From NCBI RefSeq assembly GCF_009765225.1, contig NZ_VMSF01000001.1, positions 2,418,001-2,482,000 on the forward strand: a stretch of DNA of 64,000 nt. The letters are read 5' to 3'. Both the position numbers and the translations under genes were made by a program. This document shows positions 16,322-25,409 of the stretch, piece by piece; the stretch's first letter is position 1, and each line of letters opens with the position of its first letter. The DNA is from Leifsonia sp. AG29. GTDB lineage: Bacteria > Actinomycetota > Actinomycetes > Actinomycetales > Microbacteriaceae. The notes below the pieces were generated by a model that was not told the DNA's origin, did not search any database, and was given only the letters and a program-made list of their open reading frames with translations.

Positions 16322-17472
16322 GCCGGCTGGTCGTCCACGGCGCCCGCAAGATCGACGCGGCCGGGCTGGTCGATGAGTTCTGGTTCACCGCGGAGGGCGC
16401 GCACATCACCGCGACCGGCTCGGGCACGGGCTGGCACGCCGCCGCCCGTGAACCGGGCGCCGAGGTCGTCGACGCGGGCGGCCACTGGCTGACCCCCGGG
16501 TTCATCGACCTGCACTGCCACGGCGGAGGCGGCCACCCCTACGACGACGGCCGGGAGGAGATGCTGGCCGCCCTCGCCACGCACCGGGCGCACGGCACCA
16601 CCCGCTCCCTGATCTCGCACGTGGCGAACCCGCTCGCCTCCCTGCGGGAGAGCCTCCGCCTCGTCGCCGAGCTCACCGTCGCCGACCCGCTCGTGCTCGG
16701 CTCCCACCTCGAGGGGCCGTTCCTCAACCGCGAGCGCCGCGGAGCGCACGACGAGGCCTTCCTCCGCGACCCCGGGCCCGAGATGGTCGAGGAGCTCATC
16801 GGCGCGGCGCGCGGAACGCTCCGCACCGCCACGATCGCCCCGGAGCTGCCGAACGCGCTCGAGTCGATCGGCGTGCTCATCGAGGCCGGCGTCGTCGTCG
16901 GGGTGGGTCACACCACTGCCGACTACGCGCAGGCCGCTCGGGCGTTCGACGTGGGAGCGCGCCTCCTGACCCATGCCTTCAACGCGATGAACGGCATCCA
17001 CCACCGCGCACCCGGTCCGGTGGTCGCCGCCATCGACAACCCCGAGGTCACGCTCGAGCTGATCCTCGACGGCCTGCACGTCGACCCGTCGGTGGCGCGC
17101 CTTCTGTTCACCGCGGCGCCGGGGCGCGTCGCGCTCGTCACCGACGCGATGGCGGCGGCCGGGGCGAGCGATGGCGACTACCGTCTCGGAGGCCTGAACG
17201 TGACGGTGAAGGAGGGGCTCGCCGTCCTGTCGGGCACCTCCACCATCGCGGGCTCGACGCTCACGCAGGATGTCGCGCTGCGGAACGCCGTCACCCGGGT
17301 CGGTCTCGACCCGGTCGCCGCCGTCGCAGCCCTCACCCACGCCCCGGCGAAGGTGCTCGGCGAGGATCACCGCCTCGGCCGCCTCCACGAGGGGTATCTG
17401 GCGGACGCGGTCATCCTCGATCACGAGTGGCGGGTGCAGCGGGTGATCGCCGACGGCGCCTCCCTCGTCTGA
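16318..17472 (+). CDS. nagA: N-acetylglucosamine-6-phosphate deacetylase
   Basis: Amidohydrolase that removes acetate from GlcNAc-6-phosphate to give glucosamine-6-phosphate. The 384-residue protein shows the metal-binding TPGFIDLHCHGGGGH near residues 58-72, GSHLEGPFLN near 128, VGVGHTTA near 198, HAFNAMNG near 222, and the catalytic Asp in VTDAMAAAG near 272. It is convergent with the nagB operon, 56 bp from the nagB stop. Together the two sides give a complete route from imported GlcNAc to fructose-6-phosphate. Confidence 0.94.
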   Translation: MSRLVVHGARKIDAAGLVDEFWFTAEGAHITATGSGTGWHAAAREPGAEVVDAGGHWLTPGFIDLHCHGGGGHPYDDGREEMLAALATHRAHGTTRSLISHVANPLASLRESLRLVAELTVADPLVLGSHLEGPFLNRERRGAHDEAFLRDPGPEMVEELIGAARGTLRTATIAPELPNALESIGVLIEAGVVVGVGHTTADYAQAARAFDVGARLLTHAFNAMNGIHHRAPGPVVAAIDNPEVTLELILDGLHVDPSVARLLFTAAPGRVALVTDAMAAAGASDGDYRLGGLNVTVKEGLAVLSGTSTIAGSTLTQDVALRNAVTRVGLDPVAAVAALTHAPAKVLGEDHRLGRLHEGYLADAVILDHEWRVQRVIADGASLV

Positions 17473-17528
17473 CGGCGCCTCCGCGCCTCCCCGGCCCGAC
17501 CGGGTAGCGCGCCGACCGGCGTAGCGGG

Positions 17529-18314
17529 TTACAGCGTCTGCCAGGCGGGTTTGTGGGCGTAGGCGTAGCGGTAGTAGTCGATGTTGCGCAGCCCGGAGGC
17601 GGCGGCTTCGTCGACGAGGACGGTGACGTGCGGGTGCAGCTGGATCGCCGAGCCCGGGTTGGAGGCGCTGACCGGCCCCTCCACCGCGCCCGCGAGCGCC
17701 TCGGCCTTCCGCTCCCCGAACGCCAGCAGCATCAGATGCCGCGCCCGGAGGATGGTCGACAGGCCCTGCGTGATGCAGTGCATCGGCACCTCGTCCTCGG
17801 AGGCGAAGAAACGGGCGTTGTCCTTCCGGGTCTGCTCGGTGAGGGTCTTGACGCGGGTGACCGACGCGAACGAGGAACCGGGCTCGTTGAACCCGATGTG
17901 CCCGTCGGTGCCGATCCCCAGCAGCTGCACGTCCACGCCGCCGGACTCGGCGATGGCCTTCTCGTAGTCCGCGCCGGCGTGCTCGATGGTCTCCATCGCG
18001 CCGTTGGGGACGTGGATGAGGGCCGGGGTGAGCCCGAGCGGTTCGACGACCTCCCGGGTGATCACCGAGCGGTAGGACTCGGGGTGCCCCGCAGGCAGCC
18101 CCACGTACTCGTCCAGGGCGTAGCCGCGCACGTGCGAGACGTCGACGTTCTGCTCGGCGACCGCGCGCGCCAACGCCCGGTATACCGGCAACGGGGTCGA
18201 CCCGGTCGCCAGCCCGAGGACGGCGTCCGGCTTCGACCGGATCAGCGCCAGGATGCTCGCCGCGGCGAGTTCCCCCGCCGCGTCACGATCCGCCACCACG
18301 ACCACTTCGGCCAT
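17529..18314 (-). CDS. nagB: Glucosamine-6-phosphate deaminase
   Basis: Converts glucosamine-6-phosphate to fructose-6-phosphate and ammonia, the last step of GlcNAc breakdown. Length (261 aa) is normal. Family landmarks include LGLATGSTPLPVY near the N-terminus, YALDEYVGLP with the catalytic Asp, and GIGTDGHIGFNEPGSSF near residue 130. Its ATG overlaps the stop of the ROK kinase by one base (TGATG). It is the last gene of the minus-strand amino-sugar operon. Confidence 0.96.
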   Translation of the reverse strand: MAEVVVVADRDAAGELAAASILALIRSKPDAVLGLATGSTPLPVYRALARAVAEQNVDVSHVRGYALDEYVGLPAGHPESYRSVITREVVEPLGLTPALIHVPNGAMETIEHAGADYEKAIAESGGVDVQLLGIGTDGHIGFNEPGSSFASVTRVKTLTEQTRKDNARFFASEDEVPMHCITQGLSTILRARHLMLLAFGERKAEALAGAVEGPVSASNPGSAIQLHPHVTVLVDEAAASGLRNIDYYRYAYAHKPAWQTL

Positions 18315-19210
18315 CAGTTCTCTCCTACCAGGGCCGCCCCGAGGGCGGCGACCGGGGTCCCCTCGGGCACGAGCCGGACCCGCCGGGGAAGCTGCAGCGA
18401 TGCGAGGAACGGCGACGTCCGGCTCCAGCGCTCGAGCACCTCCCGCACCTGGGCGAGCAGGGGCTCACCCAGGTGGCTCAGACCGCCGCCGATGACCACC
18501 GCGTCGACGTCCACCGTCAGCACCAGGACGCGCACCGCCGAGGCGATGCCCTCCGCCAGCACGGCCGAGACGGCGAGCGCCTCCGGATCACCGGCGGCGG
18601 CAGCCGCGAACAGCGCGCGGACCGGCAGCGGGTCGTCGGTCGGCCAGTGGCGCGCTACCGCCGATCCGCTCGCCATCGTCTCGAGGCACCCGCGCTGGCC
18701 GCAGCGGCAGAGCTCTCCGGCCGGGTCGACGGGGAGGTGCCCGATCTCGCCCGCGATGCCGGTGGCGCCCCTCCACAGCGACCCGTTCACGACGATACCG
18801 GCCGCCATGCCGGTGCCGAGGTTGAGGTAGGCCATCGAGCCCCGGAGCCCGAGCACGTGGTAGGCGCCGAGGGCCGCAGCGTTGACGTCGTTCTCGAGGC
18901 GGACGCCGCGGCCGAGCCGGCCCGCGAGCAGATCGCCCAGCTCCACCCGGTCGAGCCCCAGGTTCACCGCGTGCGCGACACGGCCGGAGCTCCGGTCGAC
19001 CATGCCCGGGATGCCGATGCCGATCGTGTCGAACCCCGCGGCTGCGAGCCCCGTCAGCTCCCCGATCCGCGTCACCGCCGTCACGGCGGTCTCCACCACC
19101 TCGGCCTGCCCGAACCCGGTCGAGAGGCGGACCCGCTGGGCGACCGAGCCCTGACCGTCCACGGCGACGGCATCGGTCTTGGTGCCGCCGATGTCGATGC
19201 CCAGTCTCAC
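18314..19210 (-). CDS. ROK-family sugar kinase, probably GlcNAc kinase
   Basis: A 298-residue ROK-fold kinase. The ATP phosphate loop GIDIGGTKTDAVAV is at residues 4-17. GEIGHLPVD holds the catalytic-region Glu-His, and CRCGQRGCLE is the zinc-binding cysteine motif. There is no helix-turn-helix, so it is an enzyme, unlike the ROK repressor upstream. Position between a NagZ-like hydrolase and nagB suggests it makes GlcNAc-6-phosphate; glucokinase activity is the alternative. The GTG start overlaps the stop of the GH3 gene by four bases. Confidence 0.85.
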   Translation of the reverse strand: MRLGIDIGGTKTDAVAVDGQGSVAQRVRLSTGFGQAEVVETAVTAVTRIGELTGLAAAGFDTIGIGIPGMVDRSSGRVAHAVNLGLDRVELGDLLAGRLGRGVRLENDVNAAALGAYHVLGLRGSMAYLNLGTGMAAGIVVNGSLWRGATGIAGEIGHLPVDPAGELCRCGQRGCLETMASGSAVARHWPTDDPLPVRALFAAAAAGDPEALAVSAVLAEGIASAVRVLVLTVDVDAVVIGGGLSHLGEPLLAQVREVLERWSRTSPFLASLQLPRRVRLVPEGTPVAALGAALVGEN

Positions 19211-20679
19211 GCGTCCGACTCCGTTCGGTTCCGGGCCGGGTCGCCGCTCCCGTCCAGGAGCTCGAGGAGCGCTCGCCCGACCAGGCGCGAGGCGCCGAAG
19301 GTGGCCAGGTCGGCGTACGCGCGGCCGGCGTCCGGCCAGCCCATGTCTATCACGAGCACGCGGTCGTTCTGCGCGCGGAGCCGGTCGATCGTGTCGCGAG
19401 CGGACGGGTGCCGCTGGTTGTCCCTCCCGATGACGACGACGGGTGCAGAAGGGTCCGCCGCGACGGCGGCGAGCGGACACCACGGCGCCTCCCCCACGGC
19501 GATGTTCGCCTCCGTCTCGATCCGAACCACGGAGAACTGCTCACGAAGTCCGGTCAGCCACCGGCGCGCAGCCTCGGAGATCTCGAAGCTGCGGAGCACA
19601 CGCGAGACGTCGTCGGAGTCCAGCTCGCCGCTCGCCGAGGAGGCGTCACCGGTCGCCGGCAGCGCGTCCGCGGCAGCGAGCGCCTCCACCCGGGACGCCG
19701 CCCGCACGATCCGCTCCTCGGAGAGGCGACCCGCGGCGACCGCCTGCGCGATCGCGTCCTCGATCTCGGTCAGCTGCTCGTCGGTGTTCCCCGTCCCGAG
19801 ACAGAGGAGGTCGCAGCCCGCGGAGAGCGCCCGCACGGCCGCCTCCGGGATCCCGGTCTCGCCGCTGGCGCCGCGCATGTCGAGCGCGTCCGTCACCACG
19901 ACCCCGTCGAAGCCCAGGTCGCCGCGCAGCAGCCCCTCGACGATGACGGGGCTGAAGGTCGCCGGATGCACCGCGTCGAGCTGCGGGAGGAGGATGTGCG
20001 AGGTCATCACGGCGCGGACCCCGGCGTCGACGACGGCCCGGAACGGGACGAGTTCCCGTTCCCGCAACGCGTCCGCGCCGGCATCGACGACGGGCAGCGA
20101 CACGTGCGAGTCGGCCGATGTGTCACCGTGCCCGGGGAAGTGCTTCGCCGCCGCGGCGACGCCGGTGGACTGGAGGCCGCGCGTCCAGGCGACGCCGTGC
20201 GCGGCGACGAGCTGCGGGTCGGCGCCGAAGCTGCGCACGCCGATCACCGGGTTGCCGGGGTTCGAGTTGATGTCGACGTCCGGGGCGAAGTCGAGGGTGA
20301 CCCCCGCCTCGCTCAGCTCGTGCCCGACCCGGCGCGCGACGGCCTCGGTGTACGCCTCGTCGCCGATCCGTCCGAGCACGGCGTTACCCGGGTAGGGCGA
20401 CCCCGTCGCGTAGTGGAGCCGTGTGACGTCGCCGCCCTCCTCGTCGATGGCGATGACGGCCTGCGGGTTCGCATCGCGGATCGCCGCGGTGAGTTCGCGC
20501 ACCTGGCCCGGCGAGGCGATGTTCTGACCGAACAGGCACACGCCGCCGAGTCCTGCGCGCAGCCGCTCCTCGAGCCAATCCGGGAGGGACGTGCCGAGGA
20601 AGCCGGGGAGGAGCGTGCCGGCGATGCGGCGGCGGAGCGCCTCCGGATCGGTGGAGGCGATGACGGGAGCCTCGCTCAC
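19207..20679 (-). CDS. GH3 beta-N-acetylglucosaminidase (NagZ-like)
   Basis: A 490-residue glycoside hydrolase family 3 enzyme. The NagZ signature KHFPGHGDTSADSH is near residues 175-188 and supplies the His-Asp acid/base dyad; the nucleophile is Asp in VVTDALDM near 267. A C-terminal (alpha/beta) sandwich-like domain (about 340-490) is present, which short NagZ proteins lack. No signal peptide, so it is cytoplasmic and presumably splits imported N,N'-diacetylchitobiose or a muropeptide sugar. The GTG start at 20679 has AAGGG nearly abutting and overlaps the permease stop by four bases. Confidence 0.9.
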   Translation of the reverse strand: MSEAPVIASTDPEALRRRIAGTLLPGFLGTSLPDWLEERLRAGLGGVCLFGQNIASPGQVRELTAAIRDANPQAVIAIDEEGGDVTRLHYATGSPYPGNAVLGRIGDEAYTEAVARRVGHELSEAGVTLDFAPDVDINSNPGNPVIGVRSFGADPQLVAAHGVAWTRGLQSTGVAAAAKHFPGHGDTSADSHVSLPVVDAGADALRERELVPFRAVVDAGVRAVMTSHILLPQLDAVHPATFSPVIVEGLLRGDLGFDGVVVTDALDMRGASGETGIPEAAVRALSAGCDLLCLGTGNTDEQLTEIEDAIAQAVAAGRLSEERIVRAASRVEALAAADALPATGDASSASGELDSDDVSRVLRSFEISEAARRWLTGLREQFSVVRIETEANIAVGEAPWCPLAAVAADPSAPVVVIGRDNQRHPSARDTIDRLRAQNDRVLVIDMGWPDAGRAYADLATFGASRLVGRALLELLDGSGDPARNRTESDA

Positions 20680-21569
20680 CCCTTGACCGCCCCGCTGACG
20701 AGCCCGCTCGTCATCCGGCCTTGCACGATGAGGAAGAAGATGATCACGGGCACCGCGACGAGCGTGGAGGCGGCCATCACCTGGCCCCAGTCGGTCGCCC
20801 GGGACGCCGACTGGAGGATGAACCCGCGCAGCCAGAGCGGGAGCGTCTGGCTGCTGTTCTCCTGCAGGATGACGAGCGCCACCGTGAACTCGTTCCAGGC
20901 CTGGAGGAACGCGTAGACGCCCGAGGCCACCAGACCCGGGGCCAGGAGCGGGAAGGTGATCCGGAGGAACGCCTGGGTCCGGCTGAGCCCGTCGACCATG
21001 GCAGCCTCCTCGAGGTCGGCCGGGATGCCGGCGACGAACCCGCGGAGCATCCAGATCGTGAACGGCACGACCGCGGCGATGTAGAGGATGCTCACGCCGA
21101 TCACGGTGTTCAGCAGCCCGAGCGTGCCCATGAGCTTGTACTGCGCGATGAACAGGCCCTCCGCCGGCAGCATCTGGATGAGCAGGACGGCCAGGACGAA
21201 CCCCCTCCGGCCGCGGAACCGGAACCGGCTGATCGCGAGCGCCGCGAGAAAGGCGAACCCCAGGCAGAAGACGACCGTGACGAGGGCGACCACGACGCTC
21301 ATGCCGAGTGCCGGGAAGAAGGTGCCACCGCCGATGACGGCCGTGAAGTTGTCGAACGAGCCGCCGAAGGGCAGCCAGGTCGGGGTGGTGCCCTGGAGGA
21401 CGACGTTCGGCAGGAGGGACGAGTTCAGCATCCAGTAGACCGGGAAGACCCAGATCAGGCCGATCACGACGGCGAGGACACCGAGCAGCACCTTGGCCGG
21501 CCGGACCCGCGGACGAAGGCGGCGACCCCGCGCGGCGGAGACCTCGGCGGCGGTGGCGGCGGTCGTCAT
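20676..21569 (-). CDS. Carbohydrate ABC transporter permease, MalG type
   Basis: A 297-residue inner-membrane subunit of a CUT1-family sugar importer with six predicted helices. The EAA loop for ATPase docking is EEAAMVDGLSRTQAFLRITFP, seen near residues 193-213 (landmark only). Starts at ATG 21569, overlapping the stop of the MalF-type gene by four bases, and its stop overlaps the GH3 start. The binding partner ATPase is not encoded in the locus; in other actinobacteria a shared MsiK-type ATPase does this. Confidence 0.92.
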   Translation of the reverse strand: MTTAATAAEVSAARGRRLRPRVRPAKVLLGVLAVVIGLIWVFPVYWMLNSSLLPNVVLQGTTPTWLPFGGSFDNFTAVIGGGTFFPALGMSVVVALVTVVFCLGFAFLAALAISRFRFRGRRGFVLAVLLIQMLPAEGLFIAQYKLMGTLGLLNTVIGVSILYIAAVVPFTIWMLRGFVAGIPADLEEAAMVDGLSRTQAFLRITFPLLAPGLVASGVYAFLQAWNEFTVALVILQENSSQTLPLWLRGFILQSASRATDWGQVMAASTLVAVPVIIFFLIVQGRMTSGLVSGAVKG

Positions 21570-22522
21570 GATTCGTCCTCCTTGAGCAGCGACCGGACGT
21601 AGAACCAGCTGAGGGCGACCGTAAGGACGAGCACGAACACCGACACGGCACTCGCCATCGCGAAGTCGCTCGAGCCGACGCCGAGCTGATAGATGTACGT
21701 GCCGAGCAGGTTGGTCTCGCTCGCGATGGAGCCCTTGTCCTGGAGGAGCTTGATCTGGGTGAAGACGCGCAGATCCCAGATGATCTGCAGCAGCAGCACG
21801 ATCCCCAGCACCGGCCGGATGATCGGCAGGATGATGAACCGGAGGCGCTGGGCACCGCGTGCGCCGTCCATCTGCGCCGCCTCCAGGACCTCGGTCGACA
21901 CCTGGGTGAGCCCGGCGTAGACGGAGAACGCCACGAACGGCACGCTCATCCACACGACGATGATCGACGCCACGAGGAAGAACGACAGCGGGTTCTGCAG
22001 CCAGTTGTGGTTCCGGAAGTCCAGCCCGATCGATGTCAGCACCGAGTTGATCACTCCCCGCCGCCAGTCGAAGAGCCAGTTCCAGACCGTCATCGCGGCC
22101 ACGACCGGCATGGCCCACGCGAGCAGGAGCGTGATCTGGAGGAAGACCCGGGAGGCGCGGCCGATCACGGTCATCAGGAGGGCCAGGCCGACTCCGATCA
22201 CGACCGTGACGAACGCGGTGACCAGGCAGAAGACGATCGAGCGCGCGACCACGACCCACATGTACGGGTCCGAGAACAGCGTCACGTAGTTGTCGAACCA
22301 GACGAACGGCGCCGGCTGGCCGAACTGCTGGGCCAGGCCGAAGTGCTCCATCGAGGTGACGAGCTGCCACACCACGGGATAGCCGAGCGCGACGAGCAGG
22401 ATCAGCACGGCCGGGAGCAGCAGCGCGTACGGGGTGAGCCGGAGGCGGCGCCTGCGCGCGCCCGGCGGGGTGTCCGAGGGGGGCACCACCGCGGCGGTGA
22501 CGGGCTCGCGGGTCGCGGTCAC
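21566..22522 (-). CDS. Carbohydrate ABC transporter permease, MalF type
   Basis: A 318-residue permease with six predicted helices. The EAA loop reads LEAAQMDGARGAQRLRFI near residue 213. It pairs with the MalG-type permease directly downstream (four-base overlap). The 5' side is separated from the binding-protein gene by 135 bp that hold a strong hairpin, a common arrangement for keeping binding-protein levels above permease levels. Confidence 0.92.
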   Translation of the reverse strand: MTATREPVTAAVVPPSDTPPGARRRRLRLTPYALLLPAVLILLVALGYPVVWQLVTSMEHFGLAQQFGQPAPFVWFDNYVTLFSDPYMWVVVARSIVFCLVTAFVTVVIGVGLALLMTVIGRASRVFLQITLLLAWAMPVVAAMTVWNWLFDWRRGVINSVLTSIGLDFRNHNWLQNPLSFFLVASIIVVWMSVPFVAFSVYAGLTQVSTEVLEAAQMDGARGAQRLRFIILPIIRPVLGIVLLLQIIWDLRVFTQIKLLQDKGSIASETNLLGTYIYQLGVGSSDFAMASAVSVFVLVLTVALSWFYVRSLLKEDES

Positions 22523-22600
22523 GGCGCTCCTCCTTCTGTGCGGGCCCGGGCCGGGCGGCGGCGGGCGGGGATGGTCCAGGTGAAGTCTGACGGCACGGAC

Positions 22601-22631
22601 GAGGGCGCGGAAGGGGTGCCTCCGCGCCCTC
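22601..22631 (-). terminator. Hairpin between binding-protein and permease genes
   Basis: A perfect 11-bp stem (GAGGGCGCGGA with TCCGCGCCCTC, 9-nt loop) just after the binding-protein stop codon on the same transcript. No U tract follows. It most likely protects the 3' end of the binding-protein message or partly terminates transcription, as in other binding-protein/permease operons. Confidence 0.65.
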
Positions 22632-22657
22632 GCCCGACCGGTGTCAGGTGGTGCGGA

Positions 22658-24007
22658 TCAGCCGTTCTTCTCGTTGAGGAGAGCGTTGATCTTGGTGTCG
22701 TACTGCTGGGCGAGGCCCTTCAGGTCGGAGGCGTCGCGGATCTTGGAGAAGAACTCCTCCATGACGTTCGCCGCCTCCACCTTGGCCCAGCCGGGAGCGG
22801 CGGGCGTCAGCTTGGAGTTCGACGCCGACGCGATGAGGGCCTTCGCGAACTGGTCGTCGCCGAGCGAGGAGGTGTACTCCTTGTTCGCCGGGCCGAGGCC
22901 GTTCTTGCCGAGCATCTCCTGGTACTGCTTCGAGAAGATGATCTTGAGGAGGGTCTTGGCGAGGCCCGGGTTCTTCGACTTCGCCGAGATGCCGATGTTC
23001 GAGCCGCCCGCGAAGACGGGGGCGGGCTTGCCGTCGGTGCCCGGCAGCACGTAGGTGCCGAATGTGGCGTCGTTCCAGGTGCGGACCGGCTTGCCGTCCT
23101 TCGTGGAGAGGTCGCCGATCGACCAGTGCGCCCAGCCGGGGGCCATGATCGTCGCGGCGGCGAGCGACGTGTCGCCCGTCTTGGTGCCGTTCGCGTCCAC
23201 GGTCTGGTCGGTGTCGTTCAGGTAGATGTACTGGTTCGAGTCCTTGGCGTCGTTAGGTGCCTTGGAGGCGTTCTTGTACAGGTCCTGCAGCTGCTTCAGG
23301 CCCTTCAGCGAGTCGGCGGAGTCGAGCGTGGCCACCCACTTGCTCCCCTCCTTCTTCGCGATGTCCCCGCCGTTGGCGAAGATCCACGAGATGCCGTCGC
23401 GCCAGTCCTGGCCGCCGAGGAAGAAGCCGGAGAAGTCGGCGATGCTCTTCGGGTTCTTCGCGGTGATCTGCGCCACCGTCGAGTTGAACTCGTCGAGGGT
23501 GGTCGGCACCGAGACGCCGGCCGCCTGGTAGACGTCCTTCCGATAGAACATGTAGCGCGAGCCGAAGTAGTACGGCAGCGTGTAGTTCTTGCCGTCGACC
23601 TTGCCGGCCTCGACGAACGACGGCAGCAGGTTGTCGCCGCCCAGCTCCTTGTACATGTCGGAGATGTCGAGGAAGGCGCCGACGTTCGTGAACGTGGGCG
23701 ACTGCGTGTTGCCCATCTCGGTCACGTCCGGCGTGTTGTTGGCGTCCGGGAGGGAGGTGGTGAGCTTCGTGACGATGTCTCCCCAGTCCTGCTGCTCGAT
23801 CTTGAGCGTCGCTCCGGTCTCCTTGGCGAACTCCGTCTTCAGGTAGCTGCGGAGCGCGTCGGGCGTGTCGGAGCCGACGAGCCACAGCGTGACCGTCTTG
23901 CCCTTGCCGTCGGTGCTCGGAGCAGAGGCTCCGCCTGATGCGCATCCGGCGAGAACGAGAGCGGAAGCGGTGGCCACAGCGGCGAGGCCTACCAGCTTTC
24001 TCTTCAT
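22658..24007 (-). CDS. Sugar-binding lipoprotein of ABC importer
   Basis: A 449-residue extracellular solute-binding protein (family 1). The N-terminus is a lipoprotein signal peptide: MKRK, a hydrophobic stretch, and the lipobox LAGC with the lipidated cysteine at residue 22. It is rich in Lys and Asp in the mature part, as is typical. It should sit outside the membrane and deliver a GlcNAc oligosaccharide, judged from nagZ, kinase and nagB in the same operon; the ligand itself is not readable from sequence. GAAAGGA precedes the ATG. Confidence 0.92.
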   Translation of the reverse strand: MKRKLVGLAAVATASALVLAGCASGGASAPSTDGKGKTVTLWLVGSDTPDALRSYLKTEFAKETGATLKIEQQDWGDIVTKLTTSLPDANNTPDVTEMGNTQSPTFTNVGAFLDISDMYKELGGDNLLPSFVEAGKVDGKNYTLPYYFGSRYMFYRKDVYQAAGVSVPTTLDEFNSTVAQITAKNPKSIADFSGFFLGGQDWRDGISWIFANGGDIAKKEGSKWVATLDSADSLKGLKQLQDLYKNASKAPNDAKDSNQYIYLNDTDQTVDANGTKTGDTSLAAATIMAPGWAHWSIGDLSTKDGKPVRTWNDATFGTYVLPGTDGKPAPVFAGGSNIGISAKSKNPGLAKTLLKIIFSKQYQEMLGKNGLGPANKEYTSSLGDDQFAKALIASASNSKLTPAAPGWAKVEAANVMEEFFSKIRDASDLKGLAQQYDTKINALLNEKNG

Positions 24008-24065
24008 CGCGTTGTCCTTTCGTGATGTGGAGCTGTTCGTGGTGGTCGGTGGCCGCGGTCGCAGC

Positions 24066-24078
24066 GCACCGTCGGTGC
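24066..24078. other. Small palindrome between repressor and binding-protein genes
   Basis: GCACCG-T-CGGTGC, a perfect 6-bp inverted repeat around one base, in the 96-bp gap between the ROK repressor and the binding-protein gene. It could be a minor hairpin or a protein site. No second copy is seen in the locus. Confidence 0.3.
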
Positions 24079-24103
24079 AGGGGTCGGATTCGGCGATGCT
24101 GTG

Positions 24104-25384
24104 CTACGAGACCCCGAGTTGTCCGGACAGGACGAGTACGGCCGCGCCGCGCAGGACGATGTCCTGCCCCTGCGCGGTCATCCGGACGGCGAGGTCGGCG
24201 TGGTTCTCCGCCATCGTCCGGTTCCGGAGCGTGTGGACGGTCGCCTCGGCGAGCGGACCGTCGAGCAGATCGGTCGGGCCGCTGAGGACGATCTCCGACA
24301 GGTTGAGGGCGCCGACGACCGGCGCGAGCGCGATGCCGAGCCGCTGCCCGGCCTCGCGCAGGACGGGGGTGGGGTCGGCGCCGGCCTCCTCCGCCTCGGC
24401 GATCCCGCGCTGCAGCTGCGGCACGCTGAGCCAGTGCTCGAGCACCTGATCGCGGCTGTACGTCGCCTCGAGGCCGAGGTCGGTGCCGACCATGACCTGC
24501 CCGATCTCGCCCGCCGCGAAGTGGCTGCCGTAGACGAGGGCGCCGGCCACGATGAGCCCGGCGCCGATGCCGTGCCCGACGCGGATCAGCATCATGTCGC
24601 CGGTCGCTCCGCCGTAGCCGTACTCGGCGAGGACGGCCGCGTTGGCGTCGTTGGCCACGACGACCGGAAGGCCGGTCCGCTCGGCGAGGAACGACTGGAG
24701 GGGCAGCCCCACCCAGCCGAGGTTGGGAGCGGTGAGCACGGTCCCCGCCAGGTCGACGACACCCGGGGAGCCGACGCCGATGCCGAGCACCGGAGCGGTG
24801 GACGCGGCCACGAGGCCAGCGACCAGGCGCTCGACCTTCGCCAGTGCCTCCTCGCCGGTGGCGTCGTCGAGCATGACCTCGCTGGAGGTGAGGATCTCGC
24901 CATCGAGGTCCATGACCGCGCCGCGGAACCGGTCGTGGCCGCTCAGGTCGACGCCGACGATCCGGTACGCGCCGCGGTTGATGTCGAGCAGCACCGCGGG
25001 CTTGCCCGGGCGGGGCGCCTCCCGCTGGCCGAGCTCGACGACGAGGCCCTCGGCGAGGAGCTCGGCGACGAGGTCGGAGACGGTGACGCGGGTCAGGCCG
25101 GTCTCGCGGGCGAGGTCGGCCCGGCTGCGCTCCCCCGACCGGTAGAGCGTCTGCAGCACGAGCGACCGGTTGTGGCTGCGCGCGTGCTCGGGGAGGACCT
25201 TGGCGCTCGGACGGAGCGCGCGGCCGGGGGCGAACGCCGGGACGGCGTGGGCACCCGTGGCGGCACCGCGGGCCGCGGGAGCGCCGTTGCGCCCGGGGGC
25301 GACGACCCCCACCGCGGGGCCGGTGTCGGCAGCCTGTCGCTGAGCCGGCGTCGTCGCGCCTCCGGGCACCTCCGTGGTGGTCAT
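24104..25384 (-). CDS. ROK-family transcriptional repressor
   Basis: A 426-residue regulator. A disordered Ala/Gly/Pro-rich stretch (about 1-60) is followed by a winged helix-turn-helix (about 66-120, RADLARETGLTRVTVSDLVAE shown by its core ETGLTRVTVSDL) and a ROK sugar-binding domain (VGVDLSG, GIGVGSPGVVD, NDANAA, GEIGQ). The usual zinc motif CxCGxxGCxE after GEIG is absent: the sequence reads GEIGQVMVGTDLGLEATYS. It probably senses GlcNAc or its phosphate and controls its own operon. The ATG has no ribosome binding site and abuts the operator, so the mRNA may be leaderless. Confidence 0.88.
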   Translation of the reverse strand: MTTTEVPGGATTPAQRQAADTGPAVGVVAPGRNGAPAARGAATGAHAVPAFAPGRALRPSAKVLPEHARSHNRSLVLQTLYRSGERSRADLARETGLTRVTVSDLVAELLAEGLVVELGQREAPRPGKPAVLLDINRGAYRIVGVDLSGHDRFRGAVMDLDGEILTSSEVMLDDATGEEALAKVERLVAGLVAASTAPVLGIGVGSPGVVDLAGTVLTAPNLGWVGLPLQSFLAERTGLPVVVANDANAAVLAEYGYGGATGDMMLIRVGHGIGAGLIVAGALVYGSHFAAGEIGQVMVGTDLGLEATYSRDQVLEHWLSVPQLQRGIAEAEEAGADPTPVLREAGQRLGIALAPVVGALNLSEIVLSGPTDLLDGPLAEATVHTLRNRTMAENHADLAVRMTAQGQDIVLRGAAVLVLSGQLGVS

Positions 25385-25386
25385 GT

Positions 25387-25409
25387 TTGTTAGTAAAGCT
25401 TACGAACAA
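25387..25409. promoter_or_regulatory. ROK-type operator at the repressor start
   Basis: A 23-bp inverted repeat with half-sites TTGTTNGTAA and TTACNAACAA around three bases. This is the shape of operators bound by ROK repressors such as NagC and XylR. It ends two bases before the repressor ATG, in an AT-rich island inside GC-rich DNA, so binding should block the promoter of the whole amino-sugar operon. Confidence 0.75.
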
